Positions 34,697 to 43,557 of a stretch of 64,000 bases of DNA are shown here, piece by piece. Source of the DNA: JAAFIP01 sp043774625 (GTDB taxonomy: Bacteria; Pseudomonadota; Gammaproteobacteria; Burkholderiales; Burkholderiaceae_C); assembly GCA_043774625.1 (NCBI GenBank), contig JAYVTG010000113.1, positions 1 to 64,000 of the forward strand, read 5' to 3'. The notes under the pieces were generated by a model, which did not search any database, was not told the DNA's origin, and saw only the letters and a list, made by a program, of their open reading frames with translations. The position numbers were made by a program, and so were the translations under genes. How positions within the stretch are numbered: the stretch's first letter is position 1; every line of letters begins with the position of its first letter.

Positions 34697-36184
34697 ATGC
34701 AGTGCGATAACCCCGATCTCTTCCAGACGGCGCTTGGCCACCATGAAAATCTGCCGTCCTACGGCCACCTTATCGGCAACAAGTGGCTAGGCAGCCAGTC
34801 TGCACCAGTGCCGGTTTTGGCACCAGCGACTGGACGGCATTTTGCATGGCTGGCCAGTGGCGGCGCTACCGAAATTAACGCTGCTGTGCAGGCCGCACGC
34901 GCAGCGCTCAACGGGGCCTGGGGACGACTCACCGCCACCGAACGCGGGCGCTTGATGCAGGCGTTCGCCGCGCGCGTTCTCGATCAGACTGAGCGACTGG
35001 CCTGGATCGAGGCGCATGACACTGGAAAGCCGATCTCGCAGGCCCGCGCCGACATGCGCGCTGTGGCTCGTTACTTCGAGTTCTATGGTGGCGCAGCCGA
35101 CAAGGTGCACGGTGAGGTCATTCCCTACCTCAATGGCTACAACGTCTCAGTCGTGCGCGAGCCGCTGGGCGTCACCGCCCACATCACGCCCTGGAACTAC
35201 CCCGCGCAAATGTTCGGCCGCACCATTGCGCCGGCCCTGGCTATGGGCAATGCCGCTGTACTCAAGCCGGCCGAGGAAGCTTGCCTGGTTTGCCTTGAAC
35301 TGGGCAAGCTCGCCGTTGAGGCGGGGTTTCCGCCCGGTGCGCTGAATATCGTCACCGGCCTGGGCGAGAACGCCGGTGCCGCGCTCACGGCGCACCCAGG
35401 CGTGAATTTCATATCCTTCACTGGCTCGCCCGAGGTGGGATGCCTGGTGCAGGAAGCCGCCGCCCGCAACCATGTGCCCGTAGTTCTCGAGCTTGGGGGC
35501 AAGTCGCCCCAGGTGGTGTTTGATGATGCCGATCTGGAGCGCGCGGCCAGCGCCGTTTGCACCGCCATCACTCAAAATGCGGGCCAAACCTGTTCTGCCG
35601 GCAGCCGCGTATTGGTGCAGCGCAACGTGTTCGATCGCTTCGCGGCCATGCTGCGTGAACGATTTGCAGCGCTGCGCATCGGTCGCCCCGAGGACGACGC
35701 CAACTTGGGCCCTCTGATCAACCAAACGCAGCAGCGGCGGGTTATGCAGTTTATTGAGAACGCCAAGCGCGATCAACTCCCCATCATTGCGCAGGCCAAC
35801 CTGTCCGATTCGTTGGGCAACGGCTTCTTCGTCACACCCATCGTTTTCGGCCCGGCTCCGGCTGAGAACGCACTGGTCTGTCAAGAGGTGTTTGGGCCGG
35901 TGCTCGTGGCTCAGGTGTTCGACACGGAAGAAGACGCCGTGCGGCTCGCCAATGGCACCGAATTCGGCTTGGTGGCCGGGGTATGGACCCGCGATGGCGC
36001 GCGACAGCAGCGAATGGCCCGCAACATCGTGTCCGGCCAGGTCTTTATCAACTGCTACGGTGCTGGCGGCGGGGTCGAACTACCGTTTGGCGGCACCAAG
36101 CGCAGCGGACACGGTCGTGAAAAGGGGTTCATGGCGCTCGAGGAACTGAGCACCACCAAGACGGTGATCAACTACTACGAGTGA
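34697..36184 (+). CDS. NAD(P)-dependent aldehyde dehydrogenase
   Basis: A 495-residue enzyme of the ALDH superfamily, closest in style to betaine/aminobutyraldehyde dehydrogenases: general base Glu265 (LELGGKSP) and nucleophile Cys299 (GQTCSAG), with ITPWNYP and PFGGTKRSGHGREKG. It would oxidise an aldehyde intermediate to an acid. It is divergent from the CitE-like gene across a 180-bp region and followed 10 bp later by the CoA transferase, so the acid formed may be activated next. Confidence 0.9.
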   Translation: MQCDNPDLFQTALGHHENLPSYGHLIGNKWLGSQSAPVPVLAPATGRHFAWLASGGATEINAAVQAARAALNGAWGRLTATERGRLMQAFAARVLDQTERLAWIEAHDTGKPISQARADMRAVARYFEFYGGAADKVHGEVIPYLNGYNVSVVREPLGVTAHITPWNYPAQMFGRTIAPALAMGNAAVLKPAEEACLVCLELGKLAVEAGFPPGALNIVTGLGENAGAALTAHPGVNFISFTGSPEVGCLVQEAAARNHVPVVLELGGKSPQVVFDDADLERAASAVCTAITQNAGQTCSAGSRVLVQRNVFDRFAAMLRERFAALRIGRPEDDANLGPLINQTQQRRVMQFIENAKRDQLPIIAQANLSDSLGNGFFVTPIVFGPAPAENALVCQEVFGPVLVAQVFDTEEDAVRLANGTEFGLVAGVWTRDGARQQRMARNIVSGQVFINCYGAGGGVELPFGGTKRSGHGREKGFMALEELSTTKTVINYYE

Positions 36185-36194
36185 AACAAACGCT

Positions 36195-37313
36195 ATGACC
36201 ACCAAACCTCTCGATGGCATCCTCGTCGTCGCGCTGGAACAAGCTGTAGCTGCGCCTTGGTGTTCGAGCCGGCTGGCCGACGCCGGTGCCCGCGTGATCA
36301 AGATTGAGCGACCCGAAGGCGACTTTGCGCGCGGGTACGACCAAGCCGTGCATGGCGAGTCCTCCTATTTCGTTTGGATCAATCGTGGCAAGGAATCAGT
36401 CGTGCTGAACCTTCGTAGCGAGGCCGACCAAGACGTGCTTGGCGAGCTCGTAGCAGCGGCCGACGTATTCATTCAGAATCTGGCCCCGGGTGCAGCGCAG
36501 CGGCTAGGCTTTGGCTCGCAAGAGTTGCGCGAGCGATACCCCAAGCTCATTACCTGCGACATCTCTGGCTACGGAGAATCCGGCCCGCTCCACCAGCTCA
36601 AAGCCTACGACTTGCTTGTCCAGGCCGAGAGCGGACTGGTTGCTGTCAGCGGCGCACCCGGCGCTTGGGGCCGCATTGGAGTCTCGCTGTGTGATATCAC
36701 CGCCGGCATGAATGCGCTCATCGGGATTCAGCAGGCGCTGTTGCAGCGCGCGAAAACAGGCGTGGGTAGTGGCATCAAGGTGTCGCTGTTCGACTCGGCT
36801 GCCGAACTGATGGCCGTGCCTTACCTGCAAGCGCGTTACGGTGGCCGCGCGCCTGAGCGCGTCGGTCTGCGCCACCCCAGCATCGCGCCTTACGGCGCGT
36901 TCACATGCTCAGACGGGCGCGCATTGGTGCTATCCATCCAGAACGAGCGCGAGTGGGCGAATTTTTGCGCGACATTCATGAACGATGCCGCCATGTGCAG
37001 CGACGAGCGCTTTCGCAACAACGCTTTGCGTACTCACCATCGCGATGCGCTAGAGGCCGATATTCAGGCGGTGTTCGGCGGCCTCACCTACCCCCAGGCG
37101 GTTGATCGGCTCACCCAGGCGCAGACGGCCTATGGCGCGATTAACTCGGTGCATGACCTGATCGCGCATCCGCAGCTGCGCACGCGGGCGATGCTGGTCA
37201 ACGGCAGTCGGGTCGAGGTGCCCGCTACGCCCTATGTCACGGATTGGGATGATAACGAGTTCAGTGCCGCCCCGGCCATTGGCCAACACAGTCAGCTGCC
37301 GCGCGGCGACTGA
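36195..37313 (+). CDS. CaiB/BaiF family (class III) CoA transferase
   Basis: A 372-residue protein with class III CoA-transferase blocks: GILVVALEQAVAAPWCSSRLADAGARVIKIERPEGD, SYFVWINRGKESV, YGESGPL and the catalytic Asp in AYDLLVQAESGL. It transfers CoA from one acid to another. Adjacent to ALDH and near a CitE-like lyase, it would activate a hydroxy- or dicarboxylic acid for cleavage. Confidence 0.88.
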   Translation: MTTKPLDGILVVALEQAVAAPWCSSRLADAGARVIKIERPEGDFARGYDQAVHGESSYFVWINRGKESVVLNLRSEADQDVLGELVAAADVFIQNLAPGAAQRLGFGSQELRERYPKLITCDISGYGESGPLHQLKAYDLLVQAESGLVAVSGAPGAWGRIGVSLCDITAGMNALIGIQQALLQRAKTGVGSGIKVSLFDSAAELMAVPYLQARYGGRAPERVGLRHPSIAPYGAFTCSDGRALVLSIQNEREWANFCATFMNDAAMCSDERFRNNALRTHHRDALEADIQAVFGGLTYPQAVDRLTQAQTAYGAINSVHDLIAHPQLRTRAMLVNGSRVEVPATPYVTDWDDNEFSAAPAIGQHSQLPRGD

Positions 37314-37349
37314 GATGACGCAGCCCGCAGACTACAAGTAAATACAAAT

Positions 37350-37380
37350 AAAAAAGCCCGGTGCAAAGCCGGGCTTGGGT
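37350..37380 (+). terminator. Intrinsic terminator after the CoA transferase
   Basis: AAAAAGCCCGG, loop TGCAAA, then CCGGGCTT. The A-run on the left and short T-run on the right suggest termination mainly of the plus strand, possibly also of the opposing DUF1330 transcript. Confidence 0.75.
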
Positions 37381-37403
37381 AGTGCGTTGAACGTGGAACC
37401 GCT

Positions 37404-37700
37404 TTACGGCGGCGCAGCACCCTCAACCACGATCAGGTTAGAACGCGAGGCACGCTGGCGAATCAGCTTTGCACCCGCGTACTCGGGCGAATCAATCCAG
37501 GCCTGCGCCTGTGCCATGCTGGGGAATTCCAGGATGACCAGGCGCCTGGGCTGCCAGTCGCCTTCGAGTTGCTCCACCTTGCCGCCACGGGCAAGGAAGC
37601 GCCCACCATACTGCGCAACGGTGGGGACGGAGAGCTTCTTGTAGTCCTCAAGCAAGACCGCGTCGAGAACCTCCATATCGTTGATGACATAGGCAGCCAT
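37404..37700 (-). CDS. DUF1330 family protein
   Basis: A 98-residue ferredoxin-like dimeric protein: AAYVINDMEVLDAVLLEDYKKL, GRFLARGGKVEQLEGDW and RLVILEFPSMAQAQAWIDSPEY, standard DUF1330. Function unknown; such proteins often sit in degradation operons. It begins a minus-strand operon-like run with the reductase, transporter and second SDR upstream. Confidence 0.88.
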   Translation of the reverse strand: MAAYVINDMEVLDAVLLEDYKKLSVPTVAQYGGRFLARGGKVEQLEGDWQPRRLVILEFPSMAQAQAWIDSPEYAGAKLIRQRASRSNLIVVEGAAPP

Positions 37701-37719
37701 AGTGCAAGAACCTTTCTCT

Positions 37720-38634
37720 TCAGGCGGCATTTTTGAGAGACGGTGGCTGTTGGCGCACCTGGATACCGAGCTCCTTCTCACGAACGAACATCAGCGCAGC
37801 GGTGTCGCGGTCGCCCAGTCCCATCGCAATCGCTCTGTCCATCGTGGCCTGCGCCGCACGCCCCACCAGCGCCTCAAAACCCATAGCCTCGGCGGCCTCG
37901 CAAGCCAGACGCACATCCTTGCAAGCCAGCCGGATAGCGAAGCCCGGGCTGTCATCTCCGACAAAGACCTTTTTGGGCATGGCCACTGCCAGCTGCTGGT
38001 TCCACGCCATGGTGGTGCGCATTACTTCTTGCATCAGCTCCAGTGTCAGCCCGGCCTTGATGCCTATAGCCAGAACCTCGGTGTTGGCCACCATGATGGT
38101 GGTGGCGAGCAGGTTGTTGGTCATTTTCATGGCGTGGCCGGTGCCAGGGCCGCCACAGAAGTAAGTGTCGGTGCCCATGCACTTGAGCACTGGCATCGCG
38201 CGGTCAATCGCGGCCTGGTTGCCGCCGACCATCAGCGTCAGCGTGCCGGTTACGGCGTGCTCACTGGTTTTGCCCACGGGGGAGTCAACCAGTTCCATGC
38301 CCCGCGCTCGCAGCGCATCGCCGACGCGGCGCGAGGTGCCAGGGTCTATGGTGCTCATCTCGATCACAATGCCGCCCTTTTGCAGACCTGCGACAACACC
38401 ATCCGGGCCCAGGACGGCCTCCTCGACGTGTTGCGGCTCCGGCAGCATGGTGACCACGATCTCGCTGGCTTGGCCTACTTCGCGGCCATTGGCGGCACTC
38501 TTAGCGCCTAATTTGACCAAGGTGGCAACCGCCTCGGGACTTCGGTCATAGACGGTGAGCTCATGCCCCGCCTTAACGATGTTGGCTGCCATGGGAGCGC
38601 CCATAACCCCCAAGCCAATAAATCCGATCTTCAT
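37720..38634 (-). CDS. 3-hydroxyisobutyrate / tartronate-semialdehyde dehydrogenase-like enzyme
   Basis: A 304-residue beta-hydroxyacid dehydrogenase with IGFIGLGVMGAPMAANI, DSPVGKTSEHA and the catalytic Lys region GHAMKMTNNLLA. Members act on 3-hydroxyisobutyrate, tartronate semialdehyde or similar C3-C4 hydroxy acids. Start set at MKIGFIG (38634) with a GGAGC site upstream. In this context a tartronate- or malonate-semialdehyde role is plausible but not proven. Confidence 0.85.
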   Translation of the reverse strand: MKIGFIGLGVMGAPMAANIVKAGHELTVYDRSPEAVATLVKLGAKSAANGREVGQASEIVVTMLPEPQHVEEAVLGPDGVVAGLQKGGIVIEMSTIDPGTSRRVGDALRARGMELVDSPVGKTSEHAVTGTLTLMVGGNQAAIDRAMPVLKCMGTDTYFCGGPGTGHAMKMTNNLLATTIMVANTEVLAIGIKAGLTLELMQEVMRTTMAWNQQLAVAMPKKVFVGDDSPGFAIRLACKDVRLACEAAEAMGFEALVGRAAQATMDRAIAMGLGDRDTAALMFVREKELGIQVRQQPPSLKNAA

Positions 38635-38676
38635 AGTAGTTTGCTCCAAGTAATTAGTAGTTCGAAAAAACTAGGC

Positions 38677-39921
38677 TCAGGCCTGGTCGCTCCATTGCTT
38701 GATGTCCCAGACCGGACGACCACGCAGGTCGGTGGCGTCTTTGCGAGTAAATTCGCTGGTAGCTGGCTTAGCACCCAACTTGTCATAGGCTTGCTTGGTC
38801 AATGCGCTGGTGCGAGAAAAAGCGTCTTTGATCTTGTTCCACTCCAAAGCCTTTGGAATAACCTTGTTGTCGGCCATAAATTTCGAGGTCTCCAAAATGG
38901 CTCTAGCGTCCGCCTCAGTGGGCCATGACCAGCCGCGAGAAAACAGCACATCGTCTTTGACGACCTTGGCGCCTTGCTCAGCGTCGAGCTTCCAGTAGTC
39001 CTTGACCAGTTGCGAGACTGCTCCGGCATCCATTGCCGTCAGGGCGGCAACGGCTTCTTGTTGCGCCACGAGAAACGCGACAACAGCCTGCGGATGTTTT
39101 TCGATCAGCCCGTTGCGGCCAATCCAGAACGAGCGGTGCAAGTAATAGCCGTCCGGGTAAAAAAGCGACTTCTTCACGTTAGGCAACAAAATGCCAGCGC
39201 CCTTGCCCGCAGGGCCGTCGTAATACTCCTCGCTGAATCCAAATGAATTGGCAATTGCTGTCGTACCGCTGGCTTGCGCTGCCAAGTAGGCAGGGTAGAT
39301 GGTGCAGGTTGCGTCCACACCGGTGGGCACTGACGCCGCCTGGGCGTGTGTCGGCATATTGATGAACTTGATACCTGTGTCTTTGATGTCGTCCACGCCC
39401 ATCTCATAGCGAAGCATCTGGAACAGCGCGCTCTGGGGATCACCACCTAATGACACCCCAACCGTTTTGCCTTTGAGGTCCTGGAAGTTACGTATGGCCG
39501 AACCCTTTTTCGTTGTGATCAAAAAGCGCAAGTGACCTTCGCCCACAACCAACAAGCTGATGGGCAGGCCGCTTGAAATACCGCGAGTAATCGGCGTGTT
39601 GCCCCACATGCCGATGTCCAGATTGTTGCCCACCATGGCTTCAACCATCGGCAGCGCGGTGGGGTACTCGCGCCAGTCAATCGTCAGGTTGTAGCCGTAC
39701 TCGGATGCGCGTTTTTCCAACAACTTGTTGTTAATCATGTACTGCGTCATGGGTGAATTGCCTGCAGCCCATGGGATTCGTCCGATAGATATTTTCAGAT
39801 CTTGGCGGGAGCCTTGCGCACGGATGATGGCTGGCATGCCGAGAAAGCCAGCACCAATGAGGGCTGTGCTGCCAAGGACGAGTTGCCTGCGTGAGGTGAC
39901 GGGTTTGTTCGATGGGGTCAT
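38677..39921 (-). CDS. NitT/TauT-type ABC substrate-binding protein
   Basis: A 414-residue periplasmic protein with an N-terminal export signal containing a twin arginine (SRRQLVLGSTALIGAGFLGMPAIIRAQG), then the ABC-type nitrate/sulfonate-binding fold (PTALPMVEAMVGNNLDIGMWGNTP; GKTVGVSLGGDPQSAL). The twin arginine may mean Tat export. It belongs with the ATPase and two permease genes that follow on the minus strand's operon. The ligand could be an organic acid or sulfonate; no part of the sequence decides this. Confidence 0.85.
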   Translation of the reverse strand: MTPSNKPVTSRRQLVLGSTALIGAGFLGMPAIIRAQGSRQDLKISIGRIPWAAGNSPMTQYMINNKLLEKRASEYGYNLTIDWREYPTALPMVEAMVGNNLDIGMWGNTPITRGISSGLPISLLVVGEGHLRFLITTKKGSAIRNFQDLKGKTVGVSLGGDPQSALFQMLRYEMGVDDIKDTGIKFINMPTHAQAASVPTGVDATCTIYPAYLAAQASGTTAIANSFGFSEEYYDGPAGKGAGILLPNVKKSLFYPDGYYLHRSFWIGRNGLIEKHPQAVVAFLVAQQEAVAALTAMDAGAVSQLVKDYWKLDAEQGAKVVKDDVLFSRGWSWPTEADARAILETSKFMADNKVIPKALEWNKIKDAFSRTSALTKQAYDKLGAKPATSEFTRKDATDLRGRPVWDIKQWSDQA

Positions 39922-39982
39922 GGTTGTCTCCTTTAATTGAGTAAGGTCAGGGGGGAAAAGTTACAAGGCAAAGCAGTCGACT

Positions 39983-40846
39983 TCAGTTGACCGCCGCGGA
40001 AACGGGTTGCATGCTGCCGCCAATGGCGCGGTAGGCTTCGTCCCGAATGAGATCCCATATCTGTTCGACATGGCGGCCAAAATTCAATTCAGCGCGGGTA
40101 TGTTCGCTGCGCTCGCGTGGGAGGTCAATCGGAATGACAGCGCGCACCCGACCAGGGTGACTGCTCATGACCACGACGCGGTCGGCCAAAAACACCGCCT
40201 CTTCAATGTCGTGTGTGATAAAAATGGCCGTCTTGCGCTGCTCGCGCGGGGCAGTCTGCCCCCAAATTTGTAGCAGTTCCACTTGCAAAATCAGTCGGGT
40301 CTGGGCATCTAGCGCGCCCAGCGGCTCATCCATCAGCAGAATGTCTGGGCCGTTAGCCAACAACCGTGCCAGCGCCACGCGCTGGCGCATGCCGCCAGAC
40401 AACTGGTGTGGGTACTTCTTTTCAGAACCGGTCAGGCGCACCAAGTCGATGAAGTGTCGAATTCGGTCTTCACGCTGCTGCAGTGAAAACGGTTTGCCAG
40501 GCGTGCCATAACGCAGGCCAAAGCCAACGTTTTCTTGCACCGTCTGCCAGGGCATGAGCGCGTAGTCTTGGAACATGACCCCTCTATCAGCGCCCGGCCC
40601 CGTGACAGGCACGCCATCTTTTTCAATGGTTCCTGCTGTGGGGTGATCCAAGCCAGCCACCATATTTAAAACGGTCGATTTGCCGCAACCGGACGGACCC
40701 ACGATACAAACGAATTCGCCGTTCTGGATGTCTAAATTAACGTCGGTCACGGCCAGAGTGGTCTCACCGGTACGTGGCGCCACAAAGCGCTTGGTCACGC
40801 CTTGCAGGCGCAACTTGACGGGCGTGTCAGTCTGGACATTGGTCAT
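39983..40846 (-). CDS. ABC transporter ATP-binding protein (SsuB/TauB type)
   Basis: A 287-residue ATPase: Walker A GPSGCGKST, signature LSGGMRQRVALARLLA, Walker B ILLMDEPLGALD and the H-loop IFITHDIEEA. Closest in style to SsuB/TauB. The start at 40846 overlaps the stop of the upstream permease gene by one base. Confidence 0.93.
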   Translation of the reverse strand: MTNVQTDTPVKLRLQGVTKRFVAPRTGETTLAVTDVNLDIQNGEFVCIVGPSGCGKSTVLNMVAGLDHPTAGTIEKDGVPVTGPGADRGVMFQDYALMPWQTVQENVGFGLRYGTPGKPFSLQQREDRIRHFIDLVRLTGSEKKYPHQLSGGMRQRVALARLLANGPDILLMDEPLGALDAQTRLILQVELLQIWGQTAPREQRKTAIFITHDIEEAVFLADRVVVMSSHPGRVRAVIPIDLPRERSEHTRAELNFGRHVEQIWDLIRDEAYRAIGGSMQPVSAAVN

Positions 40847-41640
40847 CAATTTCTCCACGGAAGTAGCCGCAGCTCGGCGGCGCGAAACAAGCGGTCGATC
40901 AGCAGAGCGACCAAGCCAACCACCACCATGCACACCACGATGGCGTTGAGGTCAATGCTGTAGGCGTAAAAGACGAACATCATTTGACCGATGCCGCCTG
41001 AGCCGCCGCCCCCGGACTTTGCGCCCACCGCAAGCTCCGCCGCAATGATGGCAGTCCAGGCGACGCCCATAGCCAGTCGAGAGCCGAGCATGACGCTGGG
41101 CATGGCACCAGGCAAAATCACACGCGTCAAGATAGTTAAGCGCGACACGCCCATCGTCTGCGCGGCTAGCACCAGTTTGCGGTCTACGCGGCTGACACCA
41201 TGCACAGTGTTCACCAGTACCGGAAAGAAGGCGGCATAAGCCACAATGGCCAAAGCCGAGATCGTGCCAGTACCAAACCACAAAATAGCAATCGGCAAGA
41301 TGGCCATCGGCGCAATCGGCCGAAAGCTCTCAATGATGGGGTCTAGGTTTTCCCGCACGGCGCGGCTGGAGCCCATCAACACGCCAATGACTATTCCCAA
41401 TGTCAGGGCGATACAAAAACCGAGCGCAACACGTCCTAGGCTTTGTACCAGGGCATTTAGCAAACCGCCCTTGGTGATCAACTCGACCGCTGTGCTGACC
41501 ACCCGCAGTGGCGCTGGCGCGGGACTGTTTGCGGGCTGGGCCATCGCCCACAGTTGCCACGCGACCAGCAAAATAAGCGGCAAGGCGCAGGCTCGGGTCA
41601 GCTGCTGACCGCGTGAAAAGGCAATGGCGTCGTTCTTCAT
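40846..41640 (-). CDS. ABC transporter permease 1 (SsuC/TauC type)
   Basis: A 264-residue permease with about six helices and the EAA-type loop (LAAQTMGVSRLTILTRVILPGAMPSVMLGSRLAMGVAWTAIIAAEL). It overlaps both neighbours by one to four bases, indicating translational coupling. Two different permease genes suggest a heterodimeric channel. Confidence 0.9.
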   Translation of the reverse strand: MKNDAIAFSRGQQLTRACALPLILLVAWQLWAMAQPANSPAPAPLRVVSTAVELITKGGLLNALVQSLGRVALGFCIALTLGIVIGVLMGSSRAVRENLDPIIESFRPIAPMAILPIAILWFGTGTISALAIVAYAAFFPVLVNTVHGVSRVDRKLVLAAQTMGVSRLTILTRVILPGAMPSVMLGSRLAMGVAWTAIIAAELAVGAKSGGGGSGGIGQMMFVFYAYSIDLNAIVVCMVVVGLVALLIDRLFRAAELRLLPWRN

Positions 41641-42530
41641 TGCAATCCCGTTCCTTCAGACCAGGGTGTGAGCAGGCGTTGCAGCGAACGCAAACCCACA
41701 TCGCACAGGTAGCCAACAACGCCAATCACCAAGATAAATGCAAACACTTTGGGAGTCATGAGGAGCTGGCGATACCATTCAATAGCGAACCCTAGCCCGC
41801 TTGGCGAGCCGATCAATTCAGCCGCCACGATGGCTGCCCACGACGCCGCAAATGCCAAGCGAATGCCCACCATCACGGTGGGTAACGCGGCTGGAATCAA
41901 TACGTGCCGCAAAACCGCACGGCGGTGGATACCCATGGTGCTGGCGGCCGCAAGTAGCTTGGTGTCAACCTGGCGAACACCCGCTACGGTGTTCAGCAAA
42001 ATGGGGAAAAAACCCACGTAAACCATGATGAAAACGGGCAATGTGTTGCCCACACCAAAAATGAACAACGCCAACGGCAACCAAGCAATGCCTGAGATCG
42101 GTCGTAGCAGCTCGACCACTGGATCCACAAACGAATCGACGCCTCGACTGCGCCCCATCCAAAAGCCCAACGGAACGGCCAGCACGATCGAAATAACCAG
42201 CGCAATCAGCAAGCGCGATGTGCTGATCAGCGCATGTTGGAACAGCTCGCCGTCTGCCACCAGCTCCCACACGGCTTGCAACACAGCAATCGGTGAAGGC
42301 AGTTGCAGCGGATTGTCATTCCACCAATAAAACAACCCCCAAAAACTCCCGAAAATCGCAAACGCACGCAACGCGATGAACCAGCGCTGGCGAAGTACGC
42401 GTCCCATCAGGCCATAACCAACCACGCTGTCCGACCCGACAACCTTGCCTGCAACCAACGAAGGTTCAGCCAAGAGTTGTCTTGTGGGGTTTGCGGTTTT
42501 TATTTGCGACAAGGTCACGGTGAGCTCCAC
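41637..42530 (-). CDS. ABC transporter permease 2 (SsuC/TauC type)
   Basis: A 297-residue permease with an additional N-terminal cytoplasmic segment of about 45 residues and the EAA loop (LAAASTMGIHRRAVLRHVLIPAALPTVMVGIRLAFAASWAAIVAAEL). It overlaps permease 1 by four bases (ATGA). It is similar to permease 1 and probably an old paralogue of it. Confidence 0.9.
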   Translation of the reverse strand: MELTVTLSQIKTANPTRQLLAEPSLVAGKVVGSDSVVGYGLMGRVLRQRWFIALRAFAIFGSFWGLFYWWNDNPLQLPSPIAVLQAVWELVADGELFQHALISTSRLLIALVISIVLAVPLGFWMGRSRGVDSFVDPVVELLRPISGIAWLPLALFIFGVGNTLPVFIMVYVGFFPILLNTVAGVRQVDTKLLAAASTMGIHRRAVLRHVLIPAALPTVMVGIRLAFAASWAAIVAAELIGSPSGLGFAIEWYRQLLMTPKVFAFILVIGVVGYLCDVGLRSLQRLLTPWSEGTGLQ

Positions 42531-42541
42531 GGCGCTGGGAC

Positions 42542-43366
42542 TTAACGGGTCACCGATACGAAGCCGCCATCAACGTACAGCGTGTGTCCGTTGATATAGG
42601 CACCAGCGTCCGATGCCAGCAGCAGCGCGGCACCGCAGATATCCTCGGGCCGACCCCAGCGCTTGGCCGGCGTCCAGTTGGTGACGAAGGCGTTGAAGTC
42701 GGGGTCGTTGGCCTGGCTGAACGGGGTGATGGTGTAGCCAGGTGCCAAGGCGTTGACGGTAACACCGGTGCCAGCCAGATCGGCGGCCATGGCACGCGTC
42801 AAGCCGGAGACACCGCTCTTGGCTGCCACATAAGGCACCAGGTTGGGTCGGGCCACGTAGTTCATGATCGAGCCCATGTTGATAATGCGGCCACCGCCTT
42901 GCTTGACCATCAGCCGCGCAACTTGCTGCGCCACTAAAAAGCAGGCCGTCAGGTCGGTGTCGATCACCTTTTGCCATTCCTCGGGCGTGAGTTCCAGAAA
43001 GGGCGTGCGGACGATCACACCTGCGTTGTTGACGACGATGTCGATGCGTCCACATTGCGTGACGGCTTGTGCAATCGCATCGGCCACGGCCTTGGGGTCC
43101 GTGACATCGAACACCAGCCCGTAAGCATCGCAGCCGGCTTGACGGAATTCGCGAACCCGCTCGTGCACGCTTTCGTTAAAGTCGGCCAGCACGATGCGCG
43201 CACCAGCAGCGGCAAAACCTTTTGCCAGACCGGACGCTATGCCGCCCGCGCCGCCCGTGATGAGTGCAACCTTGCCTTCAAGCGAAAACAGCTTGGCCGG
43301 AGCGAAGCTCTGGTAGAGATGATTGCCCGCATTGACGGAGCCGGGGATGGGGGTGGCAATAGACAT
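42542..43366 (-). CDS. SDR-family dehydrogenase 2
   Basis: A 274-residue short-chain dehydrogenase: GGAGGIASGLAKGFAAAG, ADFNESV (NAD preference), NNAGVI, MGSIMNYV, YVAAKSG and the closing NGHTLYVDGGFVS. The style is like gluconate 5-dehydrogenase and 2-keto-3-deoxy-sugar-acid dehydrogenases. It heads the minus-strand operon with the transporter and is divergent from the SMP-30 gene. Confidence 0.88.
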   Translation of the reverse strand: MSIATPIPGSVNAGNHLYQSFAPAKLFSLEGKVALITGGAGGIASGLAKGFAAAGARIVLADFNESVHERVREFRQAGCDAYGLVFDVTDPKAVADAIAQAVTQCGRIDIVVNNAGVIVRTPFLELTPEEWQKVIDTDLTACFLVAQQVARLMVKQGGGRIINMGSIMNYVARPNLVPYVAAKSGVSGLTRAMAADLAGTGVTVNALAPGYTITPFSQANDPDFNAFVTNWTPAKRWGRPEDICGAALLLASDAGAYINGHTLYVDGGFVSVTR

Positions 43367-43557
43367 AAAAGAAAGGCAGAGCCTGCAATCTCCATATTTT
43401 TAATGATCTTATGCTAGGCTGGCGCGGCCTCATTCGGAATCGGAACTTGGGCAATGGGGCCTACGCACAAACCGAAGGCTGGGGGTTCGCAGCTTTCGAA
43501 CCCCTGTTTGCCGCAATGCAGATGGCTCGAACGTCCCAGCGCTTCTAACATGGAGGC

